Made by a program: the position numbers and the translations under genes
DNA from: Trichostrongylus colubriformis
Taxonomy: Eukaryota; Nematoda; Chromadorea; Rhabditida; Trichostrongylidae
Length of the DNA: 64,000 bases
Direction of reading: 5' to 3'
Assembly: GCA_963978905.1 (NCBI GenBank)
Contig: OZ022260.1
Location: 18,588,334 to 18,652,333, forward strand
Notes under the pieces: model-generated
Database searches by the model: none
The model's input: the letters and a program-made list of their open reading frames with translations, nothing else
What the model was told of the DNA's origin: nothing
Shown here: positions 45,701 to 58,333 of the stretch, one piece after another
Numbering within the stretch: position 1 is the first letter of the stretch
Layout of the letters: every line of letters begins with the position of its first letter

Positions 45701-47013
45701 TACCTTTCACGGTAATTGACAAGAATTCAGATAAAATTCCCGAGGCGCTGAAGAATGTATATTATCAGATTGATCCCTATCAGATTGCGAACTCATATGG
45801 ATTATTCAGAACGTGCGTTTTCATCTCACTCAGTCAGTTTTCCATAGCCTCGAGATCTTGTTACAGAATGACTGGTCTTAACGGTCGTCCTGAGGTTATT
45901 GTGGAAGGTGCAGTTGATCATGAAGGTCCATGGAAAGAGTTTCAGTTCTACTCAAAACCCGGAAATGTCTCTGAAGCTCCTGTTTTTGTTTGTGAGTGTA
46001 TTTTTCTTTGTATCATGGTCGGAAACGTTCCATGAAATAATGATTTAGTACCACATCAACCACGATTGGATTGGCAGATGTGGTTTGCAGCCTTGGGGTC
46101 CTATCGTTATAACCCATTCTTCTTAAGTTTAGTTCATCACTTGATGGAGGCCACTCCTGAAGGTTTGATCCACTTCGTTGGTATTTTTTAATCGTGCAGT
46201 TGATTTTGCAGTGCTCACTTCCTATTCTGATAGCAAGGAATGGGAATGCGCCCAAAATGAGTCTTGCAGTTTTATGTATTTCAATAGACCATTAAGAGTA
46301 ATGTGGTCGGGTGCTTTATAGTAATTACTACGGCTGTGAAGAAAAAACAAAATCAAATGGCAAAAAACCCGAAAACTGGTCTCCATTTTGCTCGTTAAGT
46401 TTTTGTTGGTGACGCGCAATGTTGCTGAAATATTGATCAGTGAATCTGTTCTGTACCCTGGTTACGCATTTGATGTGTTCGCGTGCATACGGAGCGCGGC
46501 TCCACATGCGTGGCTTATCAATTTATACGAGAAGCAAGTGACGTTATTTACGGAAATCCTTACATCTTATCTTCGTTCTAGTGTTGCGACTCATGAGCAA
46601 GACACAACCGTTCAAGGAGACGCCACGCTTTATTCGTGCAAAACTTTACCACTATCGTTATACGCCCTTCAGCGAGAAGTAATATTATTTGCTTCGTTCT
46701 ATTCTAATTCTGCTAAATAAGTATTGATTTTAGAGTTGACTGGTGGACTCGAGATCTTCAATATGAGTATATGCCGGTGTTTCCAAGAAATGATGAGACA
46801 TTGGTGAATTACTTAAAGAAAACCGGGATGCTTCTCACCAAAAATTACAGATCAACAGGTATTTTAGACGGGTATCTCTCAAAGTTACATGCCATTGTTT
46901 ATGCTATGGATCAGGCTAGATTTGTATGGGGCGTTCTTTTTGCTTCCATTGTTGTTATTGTATCAAACTTGTTGCTGAATTCCTTTCACTATTTTCCCAT
47001 CGCTCGAAGCTAA
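39778..47013 (+). CDS. LMF2: Lipase maturation factor 2 homologue (multi-exon)
   Basis: ER multi-pass membrane protein of the lipase maturation factor family; LMF1 is needed for folding of dimeric lipases such as LPL, and the substrate of LMF2 is less clear. Inferred exons: 39778-39889, 40101-40151, 41121-41314, 42107-42212, 42398-42438, 42467-42566, 43120-43202, 43731-43826, 43930-44020, 44125-44229, 44284-44389, 45554-45647, 45700-45812, 45867-45991, 46049-46162, 46582-46678, 46734-47013. Phases agree throughout, giving about 635 residues (human LMF2 is about 700). Family landmarks in order: [39 protein letters not shown] with [82 protein letters not shown], and a C-terminal hydrophobic helix. 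Weak points: the exon 5/6 junction implies a 28-base intron, and exon 9 has CG instead of AG at its acceptor. Confidence 0.9.
41925..42035 (-). repeat. Inverted relative of the 146-bp satellite border, in LMF2 intron
   Basis: On the minus strand it reads ATATAATTCGCTTAGTATGT, then (GT)n, then GACTATC, then AGTGATAGCAACTGATAAGG and GATAAGGAG, in the same order as the left border of the satellite at 16,481-16,660. Only one degenerate unit is present. It lies in the intron before exon 4. Confidence 0.7.
44434..44520. mobile_element. PIF/Harbinger-like end in LMF2 intron 11
   Basis: After TTA, the sequence GGCCGCCGTCAGACTTCTGC matches the MITE TIR consensus GGCCGCGTTCATACTTTGCG with several changes. 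The other end is not identifiable. It lies in the 1.16-kb intron between exons 11 and 12. Confidence 0.4.
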
Positions 47014-47745
47014 GCTTATTGACGTGATTTTTCTTATGCATCGATTTGTTGTTGTTTCCGCTCTTTCAGTTTTTTGATAGTGCCACCTTTTTTTACACAA
47101 AACTGCCTTGTTTATTCGAGAAACGCACTGGTCGTTCTGTTATTTTTTTGGTACAGGTGGTCCAGGCGGAAACTGTTAAAAGGATGCCATGTGGACCAAT
47201 GGTTATTTGGTACTACGCTTTCGATTTGGGATAATCAAAGCTCTGTGACACTTGCATGAGCTCAGAAAAAGTGGGAGTTTGTTGTGAGCTCCCATATGGC
47301 CTAGCCTGCAATGACTCCACATCCAATTTATATTCACCATGTCCTTCTCGACCTTTCGTAGTACCTTCGACCGGTAAGCTATGGGTCGTCAAGATGATGA
47401 GAAGTAGATGCTCTTTTCGTTTTGAGCAAATTGCTGATATAGCATTCCCATGCACTACTAGGGTGCAATGCAATGAGGGGAATCTTTCAAAAAAATTACG
47501 CATCTGAGCATTTCTGAGAGATATAAAAGGGGTCCGCACACTCAAGCCTATATTTTTTCTTATCAATAAGCCTAGTAGAAGAAGAAGGTGACACTTTTTT
47601 CCTTTAGGTCGAGGCAAAAATAGAGTTTACGGTGGGATGCCTTCCCCATTGCGATAGCACCGTGCCTAGTACCATCTAATGCTAACAGTTGAGACATATC
47701 TGAATGACAACATTGGGCCATCCTTGTGAAAACTGTTAGCTCTCA
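47014..47745. other. 3' flank of LMF2, no further gene seen
   Basis: No canonical AATAAA follows the LMF2 stop within 250 bases. The minus-strand frame 47,213-47,617 has no recognisable motif. Confidence 0.4.
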
Positions 47746-47747
47746 TA

Positions 47748-48927
47748 CAGGAGGTGCCAAAATAAGTAATTTGCTTGCGGCTCACATCCACCAGGTATAC
47801 AAAACAGGTAAACGAAAAAGATAAACGTATTTGAAAATATTCCCGAAATGTTCAGAAACAAAAGCTAGCTGAAACTTACTACTTTCACCTTCATCAAAAT
47901 ACGGAGCCTTCAGTCGGCGCAGCCTCAGAGCACCTACGGTATCAAGGTGCGCTCAAAACAGTGGAGCCACGTACCGTGGTAGGTCTTCTGTGGCAAACTT
48001 CTTAAAGGAACTGGAAGGGGGTCCGAAACAAGAGGAAGATGCAAAGAAATGAGCATTTTGTATTGAACACTCAAGGTTAGAAGCGATAATAGGCGAAAAA
48101 AACCCGGACTCAAAAGCGCAACGCTGCGGTGTGTATTCGCATCCCATTCGCATCAGCGCATCCATTCCGAGTTGTCCGCTGTAGGAGACGGGCCGTGGGC
48201 CAACCTTAGTTGTAGCACCTGACTTCCAGCGCAGTGGAGTGGCCATTCCCAACTACATACATTCATGTAAGTACTTCTAGAAACAATATCAGAAAGAACA
48301 AAGTAAAAGTTAAAAGGAAAAACAGATTTATAATACGGACATCTCCTTTTGGCACCATGCCAAGGCGTCAAATTGGCGAGTTTGTGCAATGGCGGCCACT
48401 TGAACTCGTTCACACTACGTCTGTTCTACCGTAAGCCAAAATTACCCCCTTCTGGTGTCTTTAAGGATTGTCCTTTCGTTTTATGGAATGTCCTTTCGTT
48501 TTATGGAAGTCACAGAGCTCTTGCTGCTCGGACAACGCTGCTATGATTCGGAGTGTCATTTTTCATGCTTCGAACCCCACTCCGGAGGGTTTTCAGTGGT
48601 AATGGCACGTTTTGGTTCTTGAAAATGAAGGCTTGGGAGGTTGGGAAAAACAGAGTACTCAAGGCATCACCCCTCAGGTACCCAGGGTGAACGGACTTAG
48701 CAAGGATGTGAACGAAAGCGACGAAATCCCGCATTTCGCCGTGCTGAGTTAGTTCATCATTCACTCGGAATGAGCTCCGATCCTGTTCGTGCAGAAGGCT
48801 CTCACGGAGTTTAACATTATGAGGTGAGTTCTTGAATTCGGGGATGGGAACACATCGTAAGAATTTGCGGAAGTTCTACTAAAGGGGTTGAAAGTAGAGA
48901 AAAAATTACTTTTTTGGCACCCCCTGT
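47748..48927. mobile_element. TA-flanked MITE, CAGGAGGTGCC ends (copy 2)
   Basis: Starts CAGGAGGTGCCAAAATAAGT and ends AAATTACTTTTTTGGCACCC CCTG. TA precedes it and TT follows, so one duplication base has probably mutated. It is 1,180 bp. Its left part is the inverted counterpart of the right part of copy 1 (27,725-28,469): GGCTCACATC, AACAGTGGAGCCACG, GGTAGGTCTTCTGTGG. No transposase. Confidence 0.8.
48469..48508. repeat. Two tandem copies of a 20-bp unit
   Basis: TGTCCTTTCGTTTTATGGAA is repeated exactly twice within the MITE 47,748-48,927. Confidence 0.9.
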
Positions 48928-49994
48928 TTCCCACGAGTGGCTTCTAGGGTCTGAGCGACAAAGTAAGGATCATCCATATAATAGAGAATATGCTAATAAG
49001 TGTGCGAGCCGATTCTGCCCACAGAAGCCTACTGTCAATTTGATCTCATCGTCAATGATTTGGAGGAGGAAATTTGGAACGCTCTACCATCACTGTAATC
49101 GAAAAGTTCAAAACTCGAGGCATATTCGCTTCTGCCTATCCGCCTAAGCGTGCCATCGTACACGGCAAGTGCTTTGCTTTATCTGTCATGAATGAGTAGC
49201 GGGCGAGGTATGGAGCTGCCACACGTTCTCGCGATCTGACCCAATATGAGTCAAGTCGAGTGTCCTGTCGTACACCATTGACCTGCATGGAGTCTGGTAC
49301 CAATTCACCGACTCTGTAGAGAGAGAGAGTGGAAGGCTAGGGAGTCATAGGTCTTTGGGTACATAAACGCGATGTGGTTGAGGACTACGATGTTGGAAGT
49401 AACGCCTCTTGATACTACTCTCCCTTCGCCTATAACTGTACACGACTGGAAAAATAAGGCTGAAGGCGTAGAACAACTGAGCTCTATTCAACTGTAAAAT
49501 AAAAAACAATACAACAACGGTAAACGTGATTCATCTAGGCAAATAAAAATAAATGGTCGCCTCAGGGTCTTCAAGATCAGTTACGATCTTTTCAAAAACA
49601 GAAAATTAATGCCCGCAGAAATTCAAAGCTAAAGCAGCATTACTCCGCTCTGGTCAAGTGAAGCAAAAATTGAAAAATGTAGCATAAGACTTGATAATTA
49701 AGCAAGTTTTTGGATCAAATCAGTCAAGTGATGTATTATAAATAGGCATCTCTCAACTGACCATAGCAGATATGCTCTGAATTGAGCGGGCCTTACGAAG
49801 CCTATATCCTCGCAGCCATGGCTCACACTGCCATCTCAACCCCAGTGTAGATACACTATGGGAGTGTGATTACTGCTTCATAGGCATTAGCTGACAGCAA
49901 CCGAAATATTAATCGTACAGGCATAAAAACGTGAAAAGGATCACCATGAGAACGATTTTCAACAAAAGCTGCATAGCTCGAGGTAGTTATGTCA
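48928..49994. other. 3' flank of prefoldin gene, no gene seen
   Basis: Anonymous sequence between the MITE and the prefoldin stop. A (GA)n run is at 49,319-49,330. No canonical polyadenylation hexamer was noticed on the minus strand close to the stop. Confidence 0.4.
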
Positions 49995-52900
49995 TTAAGC
50001 AGCCGTTTTCTGATTGCGCTTCTTCACTCCGTAGTTATGCACATGAGCGATATTCACCTCAGTGGTAGTGATCTGATCCTTCACGAACGCCAACTCGGAC
50101 GTTAGTTCATCGACGGCCTGAAACATACACTGAGAGTACACTCCTGATCTGGTTTAGACAGCTCATTTGTAAACTTAATTTGCTGTAGTTTCTGTGATCC
50201 GAAGGTCACTCTTGAACATTCAAATACCAATGATATTTATCTCCATTAAGAGCTGTAGTTGTCTGGCGATTCAATCCTTACAATCGCTTACGAGGGCTGA
50301 ATCGTGTTCGTATCTTTCCAAACGGGAGGGGAGTGGGAGGTCGCATGACACATCAAGTTCGGAACAAAGTCCTTCTAAGTCTAGAAAGCTTTCCTACTTC
50401 TGAAGTGGGTGAGCTAGTACCAGGTACGCGTGGAAGGATACGAACACTGTTTTCTCTCACAAAGAGCAAGTCGCAATCAATTATTACCACAAGTTCCAAT
50501 GTAAGTAGAATACGTGGTGCGTCAGTCAAGAAAAGACTGACAGGACACCTAGAAGATATTTGCCTACCTTTTGAACGCTACCCTGATTTTTCACTAGCAG
50601 TTCCTTTGCCTTGTCAAGCTCATACTCCACCATAATACTGGCACCCAACCAAATCGATACCTGAAAAATTCTCAAAATGAATTTTTGCTAGATCGTTCCC
50701 ATCATGGTGAGCACCCAAATGACCGGTAATTTTGAAGGAACCTTTTCTGGCTTCCGCACCGTAGCTTTCGTATAGACTTCTTCAGACACTAAGTAAGTCG
50801 TTTCGAAGGGTTCGTCTTTTTCCTATAAAGAATTCCTTATCAATATGAGTCCAGAAGAAGTTGATGAATTGATACAACACAATTCTCACGCGTGCTGAAT
50901 TCATACATACACCCGAGTCAAGAAGATTATCGAGAAACTGTTCTCAAGTACTGTATTGCTAAAAAGTTGTTGAAACCAGACCTTCTTGTCAATCAACACA
51001 TCCAACAGAGTGAGGCTGTTCTTGAAGTCCGGTAGTTTCTCTGCCATTCTGAAACAATTTCATTTTGTATATTTTGATGGATCCAATTTCTCCTAATCTG
51101 GATTCGCAAAATTTTATGCGGCTGTATTACTAATGTTTCAGTTCACTGAGAATAAATTTGCGACCGCTGCCTTCCGGACCCAAATCTGTTCGATTCATTC
51201 TATCACAGGTCCAACGTACTTCCCAAGAATTTTCCTTGACGTCTGTTTGATCCTGCGTACAGAGTGGCTATTCCTTTCGCATACTCTCGTTAATTTCAGC
51301 TATGCACTCGAACATTTTACCGAAACCCAGTCGCAGGCCTGATTTTCTTCCTGCAGTGAAGCCAACCACAAACACTTGTGCTCTCATCAATTAAATTTAC
51401 ATTAAGCAGGGTTGTTACCCCCACGCGAAGTGGTCAGTGTACGTGGTTCTAGAAACAGAGATCCGAAGAACATGCGCTGCTTTCGTAAGGTTCTCAGTAA
51501 GAATCTTCCAGAAAAAACCACACATGTTGGCCGGTTTCGACAATCAGAGATCTATGGCTTCGGTCCGTTCAATCAGTAAACCATGGTTTGTGAAGCCAAC
51601 CACCATTCAATCAAGGAATTCCAATAGCTTTCCGCTGCTTGAACTTGATGTTACTTGCTCAAGCGTGAGATTTTCAAGCTCATATTACCAGGAAAATCAT
51701 CTAGAGGCTCATTTCGGCTCGAGTCGAGGCTCAGAGGCAGTAATTCTCAAAGATGGAATTGTAGTGAAAACATGTGGCACATTATTTCTATTACTACTGA
51801 AGAGAAAATGTATGTAAAATGTGCTGAAGTGATTCCTGAAGCGAGGTTCCCATGAAAAAAAAACTGAAAGATCACGTTCACTCGGCGTATTACTCACAAC
51901 TTTCATGCATTCTAACTGTATTTACGGACAAATGGTGTCATCCTTGAAAGTGGCTTCAAGATGTACGGCCATCAGCAATGTGTTGCTTGAAAGCAGGTGC
52001 AGTAGTAAAAGTAAAGATGTTGCTACGGATACAATTAGGAATGAATTGTATGTGAGCGTTCCCAAAATGCAATTTTTCCTGCTTCGAGCACAGAGCTGCC
52101 TTATGGTGAACACAAAGGTATCAGTAACCAAAAAAAAGAAAAAACAGCTTTTTTTACGAGAACGGGTTGCCATCTATTCATGTTCAACATCCACCGTTCA
52201 TGGTCTCACAATTAATCATCACTACACTCGGTTTATATCAAACCTATAGGAGCAATAAAGTGTCACCTCAAAGACCAGACTCCATCAAGGTGTAATTTGA
52301 CCCATAATGTACCGCGTTAAACTGCACGATATTCAAACAACGAATATTCCATCTTCAGAAAAGGCACTTGGGTCAAATGCTACCGTCATATGTGTTCGAA
52401 TACGGAGAATAACATTCCTTTCTGGGACCCTTCTCCTTCAGAAAGTAGATAGGATTCCGATAATACGCTTCTGAACAGAATATGCAGCACGTAATGACAG
52501 AACAAATGTCATTGTCTGTGACGTTTATGTGCACACACTTCTCAGAAAGGATTTTTTTCAACAATCTGAACAATGAAGCCTCTAATTAGAAAATTTTGGC
52601 GTTGAATCCTGGGTTAGTATGAAGTGTATTTCTAGCGCTAACTTAGTTTGGGATCTCAGCAACCATAAACTTCTCAAACTCGAGCTGCGCTAACCGTGCA
52701 TTTTGGTGATGATTCTCGGGGCAGTTAAGGCAATAAAAGCTCACAAACCGAATATTTGAATTTTATTACCAGACCTTTTGCATGGGAAAATGGGACACTG
52801 TGATTTTTGGATAGTTCCTTCTACCATCCAAAAATCAAACTTTTCTACGAAATGAAGGGAGATCAGCAAGACATCCACTCACCTCTATCGCTGAAACTTT

Positions 52901-53889
52901 GACCAGGATCGCTCTTCTACTGGCTGTGGCGCTCACGTCTTAGTTGTTTGAAAATTTAGTGTGTTCAGTGGTGGTGTTGGAACACGAACCAATTTTTACA
53001 ATGGTGCACTGACTGGTAGATATGTTTATATCCATATTCGAAAACGTATCCTTATAGCTACATCTTTCAGAAACGACGCTTTCATATGACCCGAAAAATA
53101 CGGTCCTGTTTGGCCGAGTGCGATACATGGCGTTGCGCGATTTTAATAAAGCAAAAACAGCCTCTGTCCGTGATGTTTCAATAGCGGTTCTCGGTCCTTC
53201 TTCACCGTGTCATCCTTCAAATTTTGTCCTCGTGCGTTGCAATTCAGTCCAGAAATTCGTGCAAACATATGCACAAAAAGGCCCACAAAACAGCAAACAG
53301 CGTCATACCTCGCCTTTTGGGATGTCATGCTGGCTTCAACGTATTTGTACTTCTTGTATCGTTCTTCCAACATAGCCACACCTTCTTCGGGTGAGAGTTT
53401 CTCTTTAGCCAACCACGCCTCCACATCTTCCTAAAATTAGCAATTTTAAACATGGGATTACGATTTTGATGTTTTCAGTACTCCTCGGAGCAATACTTGC
53501 ACCATTCTGTCATCTCTGAGCATTACATGATTTATACAAAATATTAATCCTTTCTAGGATTACAAGCAGGACTCCCGGGCCTCTTAGCACAACTCGAAGT
53601 TGCAACAAATGCAAGATCCCCAAATCAAGTGCTGCTCCATCCCCTATGCGCCTCGAATTTCCCATTGCGAAGAGCGGAAATGACTGGAGCCTTATCGGAA
53701 AACGCTCTATCGACCATGAATCGAGGAATCTTGGCGACGGCATATAGTTTCGACAATTTTGATGCGGCTACTTCCAAGCAGTGTAATCGCCAAATCGCTT
53801 TGATATACGAGCGAGCGATATGGCATCGACGTGCACTTATCGTCTCCATCTAACACAGCTCTCATTGCGGCTCGTTCAAGCATCGTCAT
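49995..53889 (-). CDS. pfd-3: Prefoldin subunit 3 (VBP1 homologue), six exons
   Basis: Alpha-class subunit of the hexameric cytosolic prefoldin chaperone, which hands nascent actin and tubulin to the CCT chaperonin. Exons in coding order: 53889-53809, 53430-53309, 51048-50982, 50822-50742, 50660-50568, 50117-49995. Phases agree, giving 188 residues (human VBP1 is 197). Landmarks: EDVEAWLAKEK, a coiled coil MLEERYKKYKYVEASMTSQK, KLPDFKNSLTLLDVL, YTKATVRKPEKVSIWLGASI (beta hairpins), MVEYELDKAKELL, and QITTTEVNIAHVHNYGVKKR followed by TAA at 49,997-49,995. Exon 1 is the least certain because the N-terminus is not conserved; its donor GTATAT is in phase and CTGTAG lies 3 bases before its ATG. 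The 2.26-kb intron 2 holds no recognised feature. Confidence 0.92.
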
Positions 53890-53892
53890 TTG

Positions 53893-53907
53893 CTACAGAC
53901 AACCATC
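53893..53907 (-). promoter_or_regulatory. Candidate trans-splice acceptor of pfd-3
   Basis: The minus strand reads GGTTGTCTGTAG then CAA and ATG. Such an acceptor immediately before a start codon, about 127 bases after the stop of an upstream gene on the same strand, is what is expected of a downstream operon gene receiving an SL2-type leader. Confidence 0.4.
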
Positions 53908-54017
53908 GGAAAGTGTCTATTTTCATCCAGAATGTAATAGCAAGACAGTCATAAACATTTCAAATGCACAATACTTCAGTTTTACACCGGAAATAAAAAA
54001 TAGCCTCATTTCTTAGG

Positions 54018-54119
54018 TTACTCTATCTCTGCTTTCTCCCAGTACAGCAGCTCTTCATGCTCCATGAGCGGATGAACACCTGCACCTGGACTTGATAATG
54101 GCTTGAACCTCAGCAATTT
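54018..54119 (-). CDS. Terminal exon of an unrecognised gene upstream of pfd-3
   Basis: After the acceptor TTACTTGACAG the minus strand is open for 33 codons to TAA (54,020-54,018), reading KLLRFKPLSSPGAG, HPLMEHEELLYWEKAEIE. Its acidic, aromatic-containing, non-repetitive composition and clean acceptor look like a genuine C-terminus. I do not recognise the protein and could not find the preceding exon between 54,120 and 55,500. It shares the strand of pfd-3 and ends about 130 bases from its start, so it may be the first gene of an operon. Confidence 0.45.
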   Translation of the reverse strand, partial: KLLRFKPLSSPGAGVHPLMEHEELLYWEKAEIE

Positions 54120-57100
54120 CTGTCAAGTAATCCTTGCCTTTGCTACTGACTTTAAAACACCGAATGAATCCCGTCATACGACACAGAAATACCCACTTCT
54201 TGAATTTCTCCTAATTTCCGTTCACCAGAGATATATAAAAATTAGTTCTATGTTACCAGGAAGGAAGGATCTCACAACATCAATCAGTGTGTAAACAGAT
54301 TTTTAACAGTTTCCATGCTTCGTTGCTACTAGTATAAGCGGAGCTGCTATGTAAGTTACCTGAGCAGACAGATGAGCTTGCTAAAGCTGCCATGTCTCCA
54401 GCCTCCTTTTATCGATTAGTTGGCATTAAAATCAAAGTAAATTGAACCAAACTTTGATCGTATAGTGCAGAGAGATGAGGGCATTGACATACTGTTAGAT
54501 AAAATATTTTGCGGTGTAGTAGGCTCTTGGAATTCTCTGCTAAAGAAGTAGAAGATAATTGCGTCTGGCATCCCGGGGTTGGCAAAAACACAACACTGAG
54601 CACAGCTCCTAAATTTTGAGCATTTCAGAAACTAGCTTAGGATAACTCCAGTGACCCCGACGCTATCCAGTTATTGCCTTTGTAGCTCCTTTCACGAATA
54701 AGTTCTCCCCACGGTTTCAGCGACGCTGCTGATAAAAACGGTTTCGCAAAAACCCTTGCAGAAATGAAATAGGAATGGTGCAACGCGGTGTAGCAATTGT
54801 TACATTACCAGAGTGCCTCGCTGCTGGGCACTGCTTCGTCCTTTATTTTACACCTTCGACAGCCGTCGTCTGCTTGCCATCCACTCAAAGAGCGCCATAC
54901 AACGACGCCTGCACCACCTTAGCACCCTGCTTTCCGTTAGTCATTAATGAAATAGAAATGTCAAGGCTAACGTAAGGCAGGTGGTGGGCACTAAAATTGC
55001 CGCATATTGGACAACCGAAGAACAGATGGTTCCGAGGAAATATTTAGACATTAATTGAATTGAATTTCCTTTGTCTTCCACAATATTTTTCTCTACGAAG
55101 ACTACTCACCAGTCGCCGAGTTGGAAAAAATTGCGAGGATCAATTGAAGAGCTCAGTCGGGATAGCCATACAGTAAAGTAACTTTTGGACAGTGCTCCAT
55201 ATAAACCTTTACAATGTTTTGCGGTGTGGGCCAATATTCAAGTCACAATCACGTGGTTTCAATCAGGCTAGGTTTCAAATAAGGATCACAGGTAGATATA
55301 AGCCTAGCCTAATCCGGGAATCAGATCCAAGCCAGTGACCCACACCAGATTCGCCTCCGAAGACACAAAAACTGACTTTCATTTCGGCTGGGAATACGAA
55401 TAAAAGCAGAATGCATGGCGCGCCTCAGAAAGGATATACAATAATTGATGCTGATTCAAGAAATGCTTCTTTGTAGTAGAAGACAGTTTTTTCAACGAAA
55501 TAGATATTCACATGAGATTCCTTCTTTCTACCACTGAGTTTCTTAGGAGTCAGGTTCTCATATTCCAACACTATAATAATTCCCCATTTTGAACTCGTTT
55601 AACAAGCTCAGTGCAGACATTGCGCCATAGGATGACCAAGCACGTAGTCAAGGGTTCGAGGTCGCATTCCAGCTGTGTGAAGTCAGGATGACAAAAAGAA
55701 GGTCCCCGATAAAGCCGCAGCTCCCCGCGTTGCGCAATCGTCAAGGACAGCCGGTCCCCAGCCGTCGCTCTCCCAACACACACTCGCACAGTAATGAATG
55801 CGATCGTCTGACGCGCGGGGAGAATAAACGGAAAGAGAGAACGAGTAAATGGCGGAGACGCAGGATGTGCGCGCTAGCGAGACATGTTTCGCAAGAGTTC
55901 CTCTGGGAGGAGATGTTTGACGGACGGCGGCCAGTTGAGAGTGAAGGCAATGGGGAGACTGCACAACTTGCAAGAGCAGCTCAGGCAGCATGCAATTCAA
56001 GTGAACCAGATCTGCAGATGTTTAGTGATGGGTACTACGATAGCACAAAGGCGTCAGAGGGTACAGCTCTTGTGAGAACCGAGGCACTGTGAAAATATGG
56101 AGACGGCTGATTTTAGACACCACGAAATAGCGTGATTATCATAAGGGGACGCTGATAAGCAGTAAATTATGAGAGGGGCTCTCACGGGGAATAATACATT
56201 GCCCATATGCAAATTTTCATACTGCCCAATCGATCAGCCGTTGCAACGCTTGTGGAAGTCGGAGTGTACTGCTCCTACATATCTTTTTATTCCCATGGGT
56301 CTGTTTTGATGAATAGCATGGTAGCTACCAGCATAGCGCTTGTGTTGTGGTGCTGCCCATCTCACGATCTCAACAGAATAGCAAAAAGGAAGGGAAGGGT
56401 GATCCAGGATGCTTTTTAAGTCCACGTTAGAAAAAATTTCTCGAGACCTTACTTATTCTTTCTGATTTTCCATGCATGAGGGGAGTCCACGATTAACCTA
56501 GGGGAGAGCACGAAACGAAAAAAAAACGCACCATGCGATAAATACAAGCGTGCTTTCACGGGTGCACGTGGGTGTGGGTGAGGAGACCTCAGTAAGAATC
56601 GTACTCGTTCCTATCGGGAGGGATTGTATTTCCGACATGTTTGAAGAGGACGTCTGTAATTTTACTCATTTTACAAGGCGAGTCAGAAAATATAGCCAAT
56701 ACCCCTCGTAGCCTCACCTGGGCCACGAGCACACCCTGAGGGAGGGGGTCACATCTAGACCCCCGTGCAAGAGGATCATGCTGAATGCCGAATTTCACTA
56801 TACCATGCCGTATTTTTGGCGCCTCCACGACGGCTACACCAAGATCGCGCGAATCTTGGTCAGCTCCTGGACTCTAGATGAACAAACAATCTGAACATCC
56901 AACGCGACAACCAATCCCAGAGGAATCAGTCCCATATCAAGTACCGCAATTCACCACTGATGTACATCGTGGTCCATCGCATGAATGCCTATTCAACTAG
57001 ATGCTATAGAACCGAGGCCGACACGCTCAATGCTTCCCAATCGAGTCCCAGCCCGCGTTTCTCATTCAATTTCTCTCCGCTCACACAACTACTTCACGGC

Positions 57101-58330
57101 ATCGAGTACAGCTATCTCACTAGCCAGCTCGCGCACGTAACCTGCAACAAGACGAACTTTCTGAAGATGGAGTTGAATCGGTCAGTCCCCAGCATACTAA
57201 CGCGTAAATGCTTTCTAAACACCCGACCGTGGGCTCCATCACTATGGCATCAGATTTCAGAACAACAGAAACCCGCTCTCCCAAACAGAAACACTACCAT
57301 GGTTACCGCACACGTACGAACGCTAAACACCATTTCAAAACATACATTTGGGATTCTACCCACAAAAACTAATTAGAGAAACTGAATGATTCCGCAAGCC
57401 ACCAGCAAACATCCAAATTTAATCAAAGTTATTTCGCAATCTAGCACCATGATCCGTCTTTAGCTCAAGCCTTGAGCGCTCCTACATCCGTCCAGCGATA
57501 TCTCTAGTTCTTCCCACTACGCTTAGTTGCAGTGATTTGTGACACCTCCCACCGCCTCCATTCGTGATGAGTAAAAAAAAGAGATCGAGTGCTCGTGATT
57601 TCCTCCGCAAATGATGTGAGTTCAGAATAACATACGACATCGCAGACGGGACCCCCCAGTGGGAAAAAGGACCCACGCGAGTCCAAGGAACATGAACCGA
57701 CCCGCTTTCTGTACGTGAAGCGACACCGTGGAAGTGTCTGAAGAATCAGACGAGTCAGCAATGGAGCGTTAGGACGAAGTGAAGAATTGTAGGACCACAA
57801 AAGAATGGAACAAAATTGGATTTTGGTAATTTTCACCATTTCAGTATCACTGATTATTAAAATCTTAATGGAAGCGGACTGATTGAATAATCTCAATATA
57901 TAAAATCGATACTGTTTTACGTGAGAAATAAGCTTTAGTAAGAAGAACTCCCTCACGAGTGAAGTGCACCATGATATCGAAACTTTAATTTTCCTAGAAG
58001 GAAACTGCTCCATTTCAAACCGCCACTTTCTTCAGTCATCAATATTTTGGTAATCTTGCTATAGTGTCCCGATACTACCTTACAGCGCATCTGGAAACTT
58101 TGAAAGTGCGGTCCCCTTGCCTTATTAAGGCCATTGAAGTTCCAAGAAAATTCCCACCCCAACATTTTTCATCAACTCGTATTATACATTGGTTAATGAG
58201 GAAAAACCGCCCGGTGCGCCTTCTGGTCACCACATCTTCGAAAGAGTTAAACATTAGTCAGTGGTGCGAGTAGAGCGTCGATCACTCCGACTTCACAGGC
58301 TACCCACGCTATGAAGAGATCCTCGCAGTG
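54120..58330. other. Long stretch without a recognised gene
   Basis: May contain introns or upstream exons of the gene ending at 54,018 (minus), but none can be defended. Long frames at 55,683-56,092, 56,960-57,376 (plus) and 57,504-58,013 (minus) lack motifs and plausible splice sites. No repeats with clear structure were noticed. Confidence 0.4.
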
Positions 58331-58333
58331 TTA

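Noticed and set aside
46388..46720. 110-codon plus-strand frame in the LMF2 3' region
   Set aside because: It overlaps LMF2 exon 16 in a different frame; the conserved reading ([18 protein letters not shown]) is in the other frame.
47046..47234. Additional 3' exon of LMF2 after TTTTGGTACAG
   Set aside because: LMF2 already ends with a proper stop at 47,013 and the extra reading has no family similarity.
53715..53849. Alternative first exon of pfd-3 ending at IPRFM
   Set aside because: It needs the poor donor GTCGAT; the exon ending at 53,809 has a better donor (GTATAT), correct phase and a start codon next to a plausible trans-splice site.
57504..58013. 169-codon minus-strand open frame
   Set aside because: No motif. 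It runs through AT-rich sequence with no conserved-looking segment; likely chance.
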